DNA of 64,000 bases, taken from positions 3,435,304 through 3,499,303 of the forward strand of contig OZ022596.1 of NCBI GenBank assembly GCA_963669155.1, given 5' to 3'. The position numbers and the translations under genes were made by a program. The notes under the pieces were generated by a model. The model saw only the letters and a list, made by a program, of their open reading frames with translations. It ran no database searches and had not been told where the DNA came from. The DNA is from Arbacia lixula (taxonomy: Eukaryota; Echinodermata; Echinoidea; Arbacioida; Arbaciidae). Within the stretch, counting starts at the first letter, position 1. Every line of letters starts with the position of its first letter. Below, in pieces: positions 1 to 11,540 of the stretch.

Positions 1-358
1 GGGAGTGGAAGCTTGACTGTACATTATTTTTTCATCAGGGATTGCCAAATGAGAAAAGTGATTATAAAGTTGCTTTGAATCGGTATGTTTGTTCTGAGCT
101 TCCACTGGTATTGAGATCAATAGTACACAATCTTTAGTCTAAATGTCTGCATGTGGACATTCGGGTAATATTGGCATGGTTGGTATACTTTATGGTCAAT
201 ATGGTATACAATATTACACTGTGCTTGGTTCCAGTTGACCAGTGTTTGCAGATTGTGAGGCTAACACTCCTGCTTTAGTGCAGTGGACTATGTGGTATGT
301 GGCGTATGGCTACCAATGTGGTGGATTACATGTATGTGCTATTTGTAAATACCACAGT
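1..358. other. Unassigned sequence left of the satellite
   Basis: No coding region, RNA gene or clear repeat is visible. The right half grades into TGTGG-rich sequence that foreshadows the adjoining array. Confidence 0.5.
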
Positions 359-1390
359 TTAGTAGATATGACAGACTATGTGGTCAATATCACAGTGTGG
401 TGGACAATGTGACAGAGTATATGGTCTATGCCACAGTGTGGTGGACTGTGTAGTGATTGCCACAGTGTGCCGGACTGTGTGATTGACTGTGGTGAAAATC
501 ACAGTGTGATAGACTGTGGTAATTACCACAGTGTGGTAAGCACCACACTGTAGTGCACTATGTGATTGGACTATGTGGTACAAACCACAGTGTGATAGAC
601 TGTGTGGTAAATACCACAGTGTGGTGAGCAGTACACACTGTGGTGGACTATGTGGTGAATACCACAGTGTGGTGCACTATGTGATTGCACTATGTGATTG
701 GACTATGTGGTAAAAACCACAGTGTGATAGACTGTGGTAAATACCACAGTGTGGTAAGCAGTACACACTGTGGTGGACTATGTGGTGAATACCACATTGT
801 GGTGCACTATGTGATAGGACTATGTGGTAAAAACCACAGTGTGATAGACTGTGGTAAATACCACAGTGTGGTAAGCAGTACACACTGTGGTGGACTATGT
901 GGTGAATACCACAGTGTGGTGCACTATGTGATAGGACTATGTGGTAAAAACCAGTGTGATAGACTGTGGTAAATACCACAGTGTGGTGAGCCGTACACAC
1001 TGTGGTTGACTATGTGGTGACTACCACAGTGTGGTGGACTATGTGTTTATAACCCTGTGGTACACAGTGTGTGAGACTGTATGGTTTAATCGACAGTGTG
1101 TTTACTATGTGTTTTGTACCGTGTGGTGAAGCTGTGAAATTTCCCATAGTGTTTTATGGCTGTGTTTTGGACCCTGTGGGCAACTGTTTCACAGTGTGGT
1201 AACGCTGTGTTTCACAGTGTGGTAAAAACACAGTGTTACCACACGTCCCAAAATCATATATTACCCACACGGTGCTATTACTCTGTGTTACACACTGTGT
1301 TACACACTGTGTTACACACTGTGTTATACACTTTGTTACACAGTGTGGCAACACTGTGTTACACAGTGTGGCAACACTGTGTTCTTTCCA
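359..1390. repeat. Palindromic CCACAGTGTGG satellite array
   Basis: The stretch is built almost wholly from variants of ACCACAGTGTGGT, whose arms ACCACA and TGTGGT are complementary around a single central base. Between about 430 and 1020 these are organised in a higher-order unit of about 117-120 bp: the marker GTGCACTATGTGAT recurs near 551, 671, 801 and 918. From about 1270 the motif changes to short GTTACACACTGT repeats. Open frames on both strands are low-complexity His/Thr/Val strings and are not genes. The palindromic monomer could extrude cruciforms, which is inference. Confidence 0.9.
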
Positions 1391-1482
1391 TAAGGGTCAC
1401 TTTGGTGGGATCTGCTGCGGTCTGCTTGTAGTAGTAGGCCCTGCCTCTGAACAAGCCAAAATATATTAATCTGGCCAGTGCG

Positions 1483-1626
1483 TATGGCAAGCCGTTTTAA
1501 CATTTATTCCTATTTCTTGATATCAAGAATTGCCATTGCTTTACTACACAAAACCATTTCTTGATATCAAGAATTCGAATTCGTGATATCAAGAAATAGG
1601 AATAAATGTTAAAACGGCTTGCCATA
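1483..1626. mobile_element. 144-bp foldback (MITE-like) element with 6-bp target duplication
   Basis: The left arm begins TATGGCAAGCCGTTTTAACA and the right arm is its near-perfect reverse complement, ending GCCATA. The direct repeat AGTGCG flanks both ends (1477-1482 and 1627-1632). The interior carries further copies of the palindrome TTCTTGATATCAAGAA, so the element can fold into nested hairpins. There is no coding capacity. The target duplication supports transposition by a DNA transposase encoded elsewhere; the superfamily is not identifiable. Confidence 0.8.
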
Positions 1627-1686
1627 AGTGCGAAAGTTGGCTGCTCTATGTCTCACGTAAGGCAGTCTATCAAGCAACAGTCTATC

Positions 1687-1970
1687 CTAAGTCTCTGGTA
1701 GATAGTAGTTGGTGATCAGCGAGTCGTGGGCAGATAGAGGAATATCCTCAATCAAAACTCGTAGTGTATCCTCTCTCTTGTATATTAGAAATGGGTTTGC
1801 GTCGTCCGCTGCCACGTTCACATTTCTCATGTTCAAACCATTTGTAATCAGGTTCACATAGGCCTCTGTACTTTCTGTGTAAAATCTCCACAAACCACCA
1901 ATGCGTTGAATTACCTTTACTTCTCCATTCGGAACTACTGGTACAAGAACATTACCCCACCGACAGTTTT
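1687..1970 (-). pseudogene. Fragment of a retroelement-like ORF
   Basis: A minus-strand frame reads through about 90 codons. It has a sequence of the type GGLWRFYTESTEA, then NPFLIYKREDTLRVLIEDIPLS, resembling the N-terminal nucleic-acid-binding region of proteins encoded by repetitive elements in many invertebrate genomes. It has no clear initiator ATG and ends without a recognisable downstream domain, so it is a fragment. The assignment rests on general resemblance only; it could be an unrelated spurious frame. Confidence 0.3.
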
Positions 1971-2458
1971 ATATCGGTGATCGTGAATATACCTCGATGT
2001 TTAATGAAAACAGGTTTACTAGTTTCGCAGCTGTTGCTTGGTCACCTTCTTTGTCCTGCTTTATGTGCATATGTCATTTTTGAAGTTTTGAATGTGTAAA
2101 TGGCCGGAGTACATGTGTCTAGAATTTAAACTTAGATTTTGATGTGTTATTCTTGTCCACAACTTAAAAAAAGAACCCAATACCAATAGAATCAATGCAT
2201 TTACAACGTTACAAATCCTAGAAATAGTCCAACATACATTTCCGTTGTAGTTACATGCAGGACGATGTTCTTCCCACGAGACCAGTCGTAACTTTCCCAG
2301 CTGATTGAGAGTAGTGCATCTCCTCTTCTTCTGGCAAGTAGTCATAAACATAAAGATCATGATTTGAGGCGGGGAAGCAGTAAATAGACTCAAATTCAAA
2401 TATTGTGGCATGTCATAGGCTGCTAACAATATAAACTCCAAACATATAAAGCTAGTTT
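1971..2458. other. Unassigned interval
   Basis: A 126-codon minus-strand frame crosses this stretch, but it resembles no family I know and its composition is like the surrounding non-coding DNA. Nothing else is seen. Confidence 0.4.
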
Positions 2459-2595
2459 AAAGGGAAAGTGCACCCAGATGTTGAGTTGGTTTGAATAAAC
2501 GCAGAAACATAAAGGAGGCATATCAGTGAGGGTTTGACGATAATCCGTGAAAGGATAAGAAAGTTTCGTTCTGTTTAAAGTTTTTAGGTATTCTA
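2459..2595 (+). mobile_element. Half copy of the TTAA-flanked MITE family (family A)
   Basis: The stretch starts at TTTAAAGGGAAAGTGCACCC and continues with the family's hallmarks GAGTTGGTTTGAATAAA, GCAGAAACAT and a GTGAAAGGATAAGAAAG block. Only the left arm is present. Fuller copies lie at 19697-20175 and 22982-23430. Confidence 0.65.
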
Positions 2596-3320
2596 AAGTC
2601 TGGTTTACTCTCTTTTAAACCCGACTTCAGACCAAAATGCTTAAGAACGCTAATAGTAGAACATGGGATACATCTATCAATGGCGTAAATATATTTCACT
2701 CATGTATGTATTACGTATTTCATTACGCATGTTACAAATGTATTGAATTCACAGTATAGTCAGTGCATCAGTGTATATTCATATGTCAGCAATAATTAGT
2801 CTGACAGACATCATATACTGAACATCGTTTTCACTACGTTATTGTTGCATATATAGCTTTCCAATTATTGAAACTCACATTGAGCTCTCATTACTGTACC
2901 TAGCGTCATGGTAGTTAGCATTGGCGGTAAGTTGCGACCATTGAGAACCGACATGCAACATGGGCCAGATCAAAATTTATCTCCTGACGTCATCATAGGT
3001 AGAAACAAGCTGAACAATGGACAAAATATGCGCATATAATAGACTTTTTAAGGTAGAGCAGTGGGGCTGATAATGTAAAGAAGCCTCTGTGCATTTGGTC
3101 CCCATTTTGACCCCCCTTGTTGAGGAACATGTCACTGAGTACAGATAATCGCATGCACAATCTGCGCGATGCTATTTCAGGATATGATGTCAAGGCTAAA
3201 ATTACTAGTAGTTTTCCATGTTAACACTATTTGGTAGCCATTTTGACGTAACTTACCAGGAAGTTGGACGTTTACAGGCATCAGGTACGTATTTTATTGT
3301 CATGTTCATTACCCTCCCCC
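2596..3320. other. Unassigned interval ending in a C-run
   Basis: No coding or RNA feature is supported. Around 2905-2950 a short ATGGTAGTTAGCATTGGCGGTAA stretch recalls the GGTAACTACCAT repeats at 32.5 and 46.4 kb. A C-run lies at about 3315-3336. Confidence 0.4.
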
Positions 3321-3634
3321 CCCCCCCCCCCCCCTTTACATACACATACACGTACACATTATACATACACAATATCCACCAACGATTACAGAGGCGTATT
3401 CATGAATATGTTAATATACACATTTTTAGCCTGAAAATGGACTGGCAATGATCACAGTTCTGTGCAAAAAAATGAGGTACATGTAGATTTAACATCAATC
3501 TCATTTCAGTCTCCTTTCATCACACTAACAAAAGCAAACAAGATTGTTTGTTATACTTGTAAACAATTTATTCAATACATGTATCACTCGGGGGAGTGCG
3601 GTCACCGACACCTCAACAACAAATAGCGCGAATC

Positions 3635-4175
3635 CCTCCTGTGGGCTAAACCATAACTGCCTCCTGTGGGCTAATCCATAACTGCCTCCTGTGGGCTAAT
3701 CCATAACTGCCTCCTGTGGGCTAATCCATAACTGCCTCCTGTGGGCTAATCCATAACTGCCTCCTGTGGGCTAATCCATAACTGCCTCCTGTGGGCTAAA
3801 CCATAACTGCCTCCTGTGGGCTGATCCATAACTGCCTCCTGTGGGCTAATCCATAACTGCCTCCTGTGGGCTAATCCATAACTGCCTCCTGTGGGCTAAT
3901 CCATAACTGCCTCCTGTGGGCTAAACCATAACTGCCTCCTGTGGGCTAATCCATAACTTCCCCTCGGTGGGCTAATCCATAATTGCCTCTAAAATCTATA
4001 AGCGCATCTCTATGTTAATCCATGACTGCCTCCTGTGGGCTAATCCATAACTACCTCATGTGGGCTAATCCGTAACTGCCTCCTGTTGGGCTAATCCATA
4101 ACTGCCACCTGTGGGCTAATCCATAACTGCCACCTGTGGGCTAATCCATAACTGCCCCCTGTGGGCTAGTCCATG
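3635..4175. repeat. 25-bp minisatellite, about 21 copies
   Basis: The unit CCATAACTGCCTCCTGTGGG plus CTAAT repeats head to tail with an exact 25-bp period over most of the interval. Variants include CTAAA for CTAAT and CACCTGTGGG. A diverged block lies at about 3955-4030. There is no coding potential. Confidence 0.95.
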
Positions 4176-4189
4176 GTCGGAAATCCCGG

Positions 4190-4430
4190 GGGGACGGGGG
4201 GTCGTGTCCCCCCCCCCTCCCACCATTTCGAAGTGGGGGGGGGGGGGGACACAATATCAAATGTTCCCCCACTATTTTCGGTCGTGTACCCCCACGAGAC
4301 TGGGCGGTTGGCGGATTAATTTTTTTTTCGAAAAACGTCATTACCCCCCCCCCCCCCCCCACTCAGCTACTTCTTTAGGAAAAATATGTCCCCTCCACCT
4401 TCGGGGAGCGATTTCCGCCCATGGGCTAGT
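4190..4430. repeat. Cluster of C/G homopolymer runs
   Basis: Runs of 9-17 C or G occur about every 50-100 bp (near 4207, 4235 and 4346), separated by CCCCC-containing spacers. Open frames across it code for Pro/Gly strings and are artefacts of the runs. Confidence 0.75.
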
Positions 4431-4464
4431 CCATAGCTGGTCCTCATGGACAAAATCCACAAGT

Positions 4465-4786
4465 GTCTCTCATGGACTGAATGCACTTCGAGTGCAAGAT
4501 ATTTGTATTTCAGAAATACAAATCAACACAAATGTCATAAAAAATGTTATTGATTAACTCTGTTTTTCATGGATCTCATATTTACAATAATCCCAATATA
4601 ACTGTCAATTTATCAACGATACAATTATAAATGTGCATGACGTTAATCTTATGCCACCCACGGGTTCCATAGCTCTCTCTCATGGACTGAATGTAATTCG
4701 AGCGCAAAATATTTGTATTTCTGAAATTCAAATCAATACAAATACCATACACAATGTTATATTGTTTAACTTTTTCCCCATGGATA
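4465..4786. repeat. Direct repeat of about 110 bp, period 211 bp
   Basis: The segment starting CTCTCATGGACTGAATG near 4465 recurs near 4676 with scattered substitutions. Both copies contain ATATTTGTATTTC and AAATCAA(C/T)ACAAAT. No gene is associated. Confidence 0.75.
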
Positions 4787-4889
4787 AAAAAATTACAAAG
4801 AGTTATAATGTATCACGCAATCGTAAGGTTTTGTGTCTGAACCTGCAGAAATTAACTCAAATGACCGTATTGTCGTTCGTGGACAGGAG

Positions 4890-5911
4890 GGGGGGGGGGG
4901 GGGGGGTGGACTCGTGTCGTTCGAAAGTTGTATCTCGAAGCGATTAATTTGAAAGGTAGTACCCCGTCAAACAAAAGCTTGCCTGGCTTGTATACAATAG
5001 CCTGTCCTCTGCCTAATATGCATAAATCTTGAATGGTAGGCAGCACGATGTGCGCTAACAAGAATTTCCGAAAATAACCGGTGTCTACGGGAAGCGCTGC
5101 CCGAAAGGTGGGCGCGGGCCATTGGTTCAATATGACCAGAGAGGTGTAAGGAATGGAGTCAGCACGAAGTGTAATTTATTCCTACAGCAGTCGTGTACAT
5201 TGATGTCACAATGGAATATTTTACGCGTTTGGCTCTTTGATCGAAAGAGATCCGCCGCCAAACAAGCATGACAAAATGTAGGATGCATTTTGAGGAATAT
5301 ATATTCTGTATGCGCAGAAGATTTCAGAACCACTACATGAACTGAAGTGCATGTGCAGTAGTATTACATCTTATAAAGATACGATTCTGTGAATTTCAGA
5401 TTATATTGTTGCTTCGTTTTTGTGATAAAATGAGAATACTGTAGAAAACATGCCAGAGAAATGCCTCCATATCACACATTTCCAAATCATATTTCCTTAA
5501 AAATATCTTGTAAATCGTTTATTGAGTGTTTCATCTTTCATGGAAACAACCTCAATTTCGTGTGCGGAGGTGTCCGAAAAAGTTACGGACCAAATTCTTT
5601 CTACAATTTTTTCAAAGTTTCCCTTCGCTTACCCCAAAACTAATTCACAGTGTGTGTAAAAAGATCAGCAACGAGCTCCCAGCGAAGGCTGAACGGTTGG
5701 CATACTTCTCAAAACAGATTTTCTTTTGTTATTCAGAGGAAGGCACTACCTAATTAGAAATACAGCTAGTTGTTTAAAACACCTGAATGTCTTGGATTTT
5801 TATGAGGCGGCGGACCTCATAGATCAAAGGAAGTCTATCCGAGCGCAGTCCATCCATGATAGGTCCATGATATGACGGTACCGATTGCTTTACACTTTAT
5901 CATGGTTTTAC
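4890..5911. other. Unassigned interval
   Basis: A G-run lies at about 4888-4906. The rest shows no recognisable gene, repeat or RNA; short frames on either strand have no family resemblance. Confidence 0.4.
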
Positions 5912-6635
5912 CAGGGATGTGTTAGGAAAGGATATGAAACAACATTCTTTCTTTGAGCCCATGCGTGGCACCGCCGAAAAATTGCGTGGTCTCAGCATGT
6001 GCTTTTCACGTGTTTTAACAATAACGAACACGATTGCCTAGCAACGGTTTCTCAGAGAGAACAAAAGAAATGTAGAGTCTTATTTCGCTTGTCCACTTCT
6101 GTTGGATTGCATCAATACTTTTGTGAGGAAAAGAGATATCAGCGAACAAAAATTAACAGTTTTTTAAAGTAAAATATCTCATTTGCACGCAAATTCACGC
6201 AAACTCTGTTAATGAAAGTAAGCAGCTTAATATATGATTTTGATAATGATTGAATCCGACATTTCCGGAAATCTCCGGAAAGTGAAGAAATTTGTTAATT
6301 ATGTAAGTAAGAATATTATCTTATATCTCCGTTTGTGCATCATTCAACAATTATTTAGAAGAAAAACGAATACAGGATCTTTAGAGGTGTTGCCCCTTAA
6401 CTTTCTTGAAAATTGCAAAAAAATGTGATAAGAAACACAGCTTCGAGAAACAAAACAGGCAATTAAAGATACTGCTTTCCAAGTTGACGATAGCAAAATG
6501 ACGGTGCCGCGCATGGGACTTCAAAGCATTGCAGTGATTGTGGAATGCTTTTGACATTCATTAGCACGCTTTAGTATCCATACAGATGTTTGAATATATT
6601 ATGGTTGAGTTGTCCCTCCTTCCTAACACATCCCT
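5912..6635 (+). mobile_element. hAT-like non-autonomous element, copy 1
   Basis: The ends are CAGGGATGTGTTAGGAA on the left and TTCCTAACACATCCCT on the right, forming terminal inverted repeats. The CAGGG start is typical of hAT elements. The flanks repeat GGTTTTAC (5904-5911 and 6636-6643), an 8-bp duplication as expected for hAT. The 724-bp interior has no transposase frame, so it is non-autonomous. It aligns along its length with copy 2 starting at 7905. Confidence 0.8.
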
Positions 6636-6643
6636 GGTTTTAC

Positions 6644-7896
6644 AGCGTTTTACAACAGACACCGATGGCCATACCAGATTGTTCCCCTCCCCCCCCCCCT
6701 TCCCCCCCCCCCCCCCCCCCATTCCAGAGTAGTGTGAAACAATTGGCAGCTTGGCAACCGGGACTCCGTTACCTTGAATACACGTTTTCGTAATGTATTC
6801 ATGATTTTTCCCAACTGCGTAGGAACGCGTTATTGCATTCACCTGCACCTAGTAATTCAGACTCAATTGATGGAATGCGCTGTGAATCCATCGGTTGTCG
6901 CTAGTCGGACAAAAACTCGGACAAGCTCGAGATTTCTGTTGGTAACGTAATGTTTGAACGACGTGAATACAATTTTCATTCATAACGAAAATGATCTATT
7001 AAAACTCGGTAGTTATGAATTATAATGTGAAGCAAACATGTCTAATGTGTGGACCGAAACATCTAGCGAGCATGACGAATACGTTACGTTTTAAAGACCA
7101 AACATCTGGATCAATGATTCTACTTAATTTGTCATACTGCTGGTTTGAATCGCGCAGACGCCATTCTGGCTCGATAATAACGTTGAATTCCAGACGTGTG
7201 TTGTTGAAATACTCAATTCATGCCAAGAAGAATTAGTGCTCCCAACGGAAATTATTATGCACGGTTTTCGGAATACCATTTCAACTGATGACCATATAGT
7301 TTCGGTCCTGCGTGAAGTTCAGTTTGTTGAACTTTCCTTTTTTTTTCCGATTCGTGCCGCAGACTCGAACGGATTGAATTGTTGAATTCCACTGAAAAGC
7401 CCACGTAACCCCGAATCGCTGGCGTCTGAATATACTGCTGACGTGGCAGAAAGAAAAGGCCGTCTCAGTTTTTTAAAATATAATCTTGGACTGCAGCAAC
7501 AAAATCTTTATTCACCAGTGCTGCGCTGGGGTTAGGCTTGCACGTTGGTATCCATATAGGCCTAAGTATATGTAGTTGTGAGCGTAACATATGTACCACG
7601 CATGTATTTTTTTCAGCAGTAATGGACACAAATCACATTGAGTAGCATTTGTGCCTAGCACAGGAAGGGTTAATTGACTCTACCATTTCAGTTTTTACCT
7701 CTTTCTGCTAAATCAGTCACTAATCTTACTTATGTAAGCAAATATGTGAATGTGCAATATTGATTACTTCTGAGCCTTGTTTGCTATGTTTTCAATCAGA
7801 TTCATAAAGGTTTGATCCTCCCTTATCGTCTCGCCCAAAATGCAACTGAAATTACTCCTGCTTCTCTGTCACACAATACTCCTTTTCCACTGTCAT
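6644..7896. other. Unassigned interval between the two hAT-like copies
   Basis: Nothing codes here. No tRNA- or SINE-like box is seen in the interval. Confidence 0.4.
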
Positions 7897-9511
7897 GGTT
7901 GTGGCAGGGATGTGTTTTGGAAGGATATGAAACAACTTTCTTTCTTTGAACCCATGCGTGGCACCGCCGAAGAAAAAAATGTTTTCTCAGCATGTGCTTT
8001 TCAGGTGTTTTAATAATAACGAACAGGATTGCGTAGCAACGGTAACTCAGATAGAACAAAAGAAATGTAGAGTCTTAAATCGCTTGCCCTGCAGTTCTGT
8101 TCGATTGCATAAATACTTTTGTGAGGAAAGGAGATATCAGCGAACAAAAATAAACAGTTTTTTTCTACTAAAATATCTCAGTTGCACGCAAATGCACGCA
8201 AACTCTGTTAATGAAAATAAACAGCTTAAGATATAATTTTGATAATGATTGAAACCCACATTTGCGGAAATCTGCGGAAATTGAAGAAATTTGATAATTT
8301 TGTAAGTAAGAATATCTCCGTTTGTTCATCACTCAACAATTATTTAGAAGAAAACTGAGCTTCCAGAGACAAAACAGTGAATTAAAGATTGCTTTCCAAG
8401 TTGACAGCAGCTAAATGTCGGTGCCGCACATGGGACATCAAAGCATTGTAGTGATTGTGGAATGTTTTTGACATTCATTAGCACCCTTTAGTATCCATAC
8501 AGATGTTTGAATATTTATTTATTTATTTATTTATTTCACGTTTTATTTAGACAGGGTAGTCCTTTCAGTCTCGAGGACTGCTTTCCAAAGGAGCCCTGTG
8601 ATACAAATCACGTAAACATAACAAAATATGTAACATTCAAATACAATTAATACAAAGATCAAAGATAACAATAACAAAGACTAACACAAAAACGCATTTG
8701 AAGAAGGAAAAAAAAAAGTCACACAAATGTGCAAGTGAGTGAATGACCCCCCCCCCCCCATCCCCCCCTCCCCCCCTCCCCCCCCCCCCCCCCCCCGGCC
8801 TAACGCAGTGCCCAGGTGTAGCTTATACGACGCACATCTGATTTAAATTTTGTGAGAGTATTACAACAGTGAACAGTGATTGGGAGGCTGTTAAAGAGTT
8901 TACTACCACAATAGCAGATTGATCTTTTCATGTATTCAGTTCTAGGTGTGGGAACAAATAACGGGCTGCGGGTTGCGTAACGGGTTGTATAGTTAACATC
9001 ATTCTCTGCGTTGTATTAAGGTATTTAAAGACAGCCCGTCCCTTTTTCAGATCACCACAAAACCATCGAAACATTGGCAAAACATATAGAGAAGTGTTAG
9101 CAAGCTGTATATTCATAATTTTAAACTGATACGTTGTGTAAAATTCGAATAATGCACGTAAACAACGTCTGATTAATAGTCTTTACCTCAGGCTCTTAGC
9201 AGTTTGTGTTGAAATATCTGCTTTATTGATTAATCTGTTTATTAAATTTTATAACGCATTATGAAAAAATTGCTCTATTGAAGGAATCATCTCCTAAGTT
9301 TGGTAATTACTCATAAAATTAGGATTTCACACACGCATAATAACCACAAAGATACTGTAACAGAGACTAATACTTTTTTCGTAGTACGAAAAAAGTCGGT
9401 TTGAAATTTAACGGCTGAATTTTTTACATATACAGAAAGCTTCAACATGCTATATTCTTAGAAATGGTCTTGAATCACACTTTCTTCAATATACGATCGT
9501 GATAGACGATT

Positions 9512-11540
9512 TCAAATTTTAAGCTTGCAAAAGGGACGGACAATCTTTAAGTAACGGGGAGCTTGCCCATGGAGAATTTTGAATACAAGTACCGTTTGTT
9601 GATACCGGATTCTTTGCTTAACTAAAGTGCTTAATAGAAAACTTGCCGATGTGAATAAATCCATGCCAAGAACCATTCGAGCGTATTTGTTTTGCAATCG
9701 TTGGATACGTGAAATATTTGTTTGGGCACAGCTTCCCCATACTGTACAAGAAAAATCAATGTGTGGTAAAACAAGAGAATAAAACAGATCTATCATTATT
9801 TCTTTTGTAAGGTAACACTTTACTCTACGTATGCAGCCAATTGCTTGTGATATCTTTTTTACAACATGATAAACATGACTAGTCCAATTAAGACTCCCGT
9901 CCAACACAACACCAAGATATTTAAATTCTTTGACATGTTCAAGGATATCATTTTTGTACATTATTGCCAATTTTTTACCTGTTAATTTACGGTTTGAACC
10001 AAACAGCATAGTTTTCGTCTTTTCCGAGTTTAAAAATAGATCATTACATTGAAGCCATTTAGTGATGGTACCAAATTGTGACTGGAGTTTCAGATGTACA
10101 TCATGAATATTCTTATCTGTACAAAATATAGCTGTGTCATCTGCGTATAAATATAATTTACAGGATTCAACTAATATTAAATTAGATATGTTATTAATAA
10201 ATATACTGAACATGAGGGGTCCTAGAGTCAAACCTTGGGGAACACCAGATTTTACCTTTAAGTACTTGCTTAATGTTCCTTCTATTGAATCACAATGCAA
10301 TCGGTCAGTAATATACGATTTAAACCATTCTAATTCAAGATTACGTATTCCATACATCGATAGTTTTTTTAAAAGACGAGTATGAGAAATTACATCGAAT
10401 GCTTTTCGCAAGTCAAGAAAAATTGCACCTGTGATATTACCAGAATTCATATTACGCAGAATATATTCTGAAATATCAGTAACACATGTTTGAGTTAAAT
10501 GCATCGGTCTAAAACCTGATTGTATAGAAGATAACAAAGAATTTTCATCAAAGTATTTATAAAGTTGTGCATGAACAGCCCTTTCCAATATTTTTGCAGG
10601 TATGGGCAGTAAAGAGATTGGACGATAGTTGTTAATATCTAATTTATTTCCACCTTTGTAAAGTGGTATTATTTTTGCAATTTTAAAGTCAGTTGGGATC
10701 TCCGCAGTACGTAATGATACATTATAAAGAAAACTTAATGGCCTTGCAATGTAATCAGCAGCAAGTTTCAATAGTTTTGGGTGTAATTTATCAATTCCAA
10801 CAGCTTTATTACAGTTAACTGAATTCAGTTCTTTAAGTACAAATTCTATTGTTATATCATCAAAGGAGAAACTTTCAGTGTTTTCAACTATCGTTGAACA
10901 AATATCAGTGCATGTATGATCGAGGTTTTTCATTGTATCTAAAATATTATTAAAATTCTTATTAAATGCATTAGCGACCTCTTGTCTGTCTGATACTAGA
11001 TCATCATGAAATTTAAGTCGATATTGAGTTGAAGTTCTTTTCTTACTTGGGAGTAACGTGTTCATTACTTTCCACTTGTTTTTTATATCACGACCAGCCT
11101 CTGACAACTTATTACGATAATATCTTTTCTGTAATACTTTATTGAAATTATTAACTTTATTTCGACAGTTTTGGTATTGTTTCCAATCTTCAGGAACTTT
11201 TCTATCATCATATCTCTTTTTCAAATAATCACGCTCTCTAGCAAGTTCCAAATATTCGTCAGTGATCCAGGGCACCTGTTTCATCTTTTTTCTAACTGTA
11301 CAATATGGTGCATGTTTATTACAAATAACCTCAAATGCCTGTTTAAATTCAGTCCAAATTTCGTTCACATTTGTCTTTTCATATACACTACTCCAATCAT
11401 AATTTCTAAGATCATGACAAAACTTTTCTACATCAAAATTACGAAACGATCTGAACTTGGATACTTTGGGATAACCTTTAGGCAAAGTTTCTTTCAATAC
11501 AACATAAGTTAACAGATGGTCACTAATAGACGCAGATTGT
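9512..11540 (-). pseudogene. LINE ORF2, C-terminal part: reverse transcriptase (separated by a frameshift)
   Basis: The frame begins by completing the endonuclease (SDHLLTY just upstream of 11497), then has a linker of about 200 residues. Reverse transcriptase blocks follow: NNYRPISLLP, FLDLRKAFD, GVPQGLTLGP and the catalytic LYADDTAIF, then the thumb motif FKYLGVVLD. The C terminus holds KYARMVLG and ends after RYLKIVRPF. The YADD catalytic pair is intact. The frame differs by one base from the endonuclease frame (break near 11535). With one correction the parts would be a single ORF2 of about 960 residues, usual for this group. Confidence 0.85.

Noticed and set aside
359-1470. Open frames of 66-107 codons on both strands in the satellite
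   Set aside because: They are low-complexity translations of the repeat, overlap on both strands and show no family resemblance.
2061-2441. 126-codon minus-strand frame
   Set aside because: No recognisable motif, no regulatory context, and composition like the non-coding surroundings.
3635-4175. CRISPR-like array of 25-bp repeats
   Set aside because: Repeats are contiguous with no unique spacers, and the genome is metazoan; it is a minisatellite.
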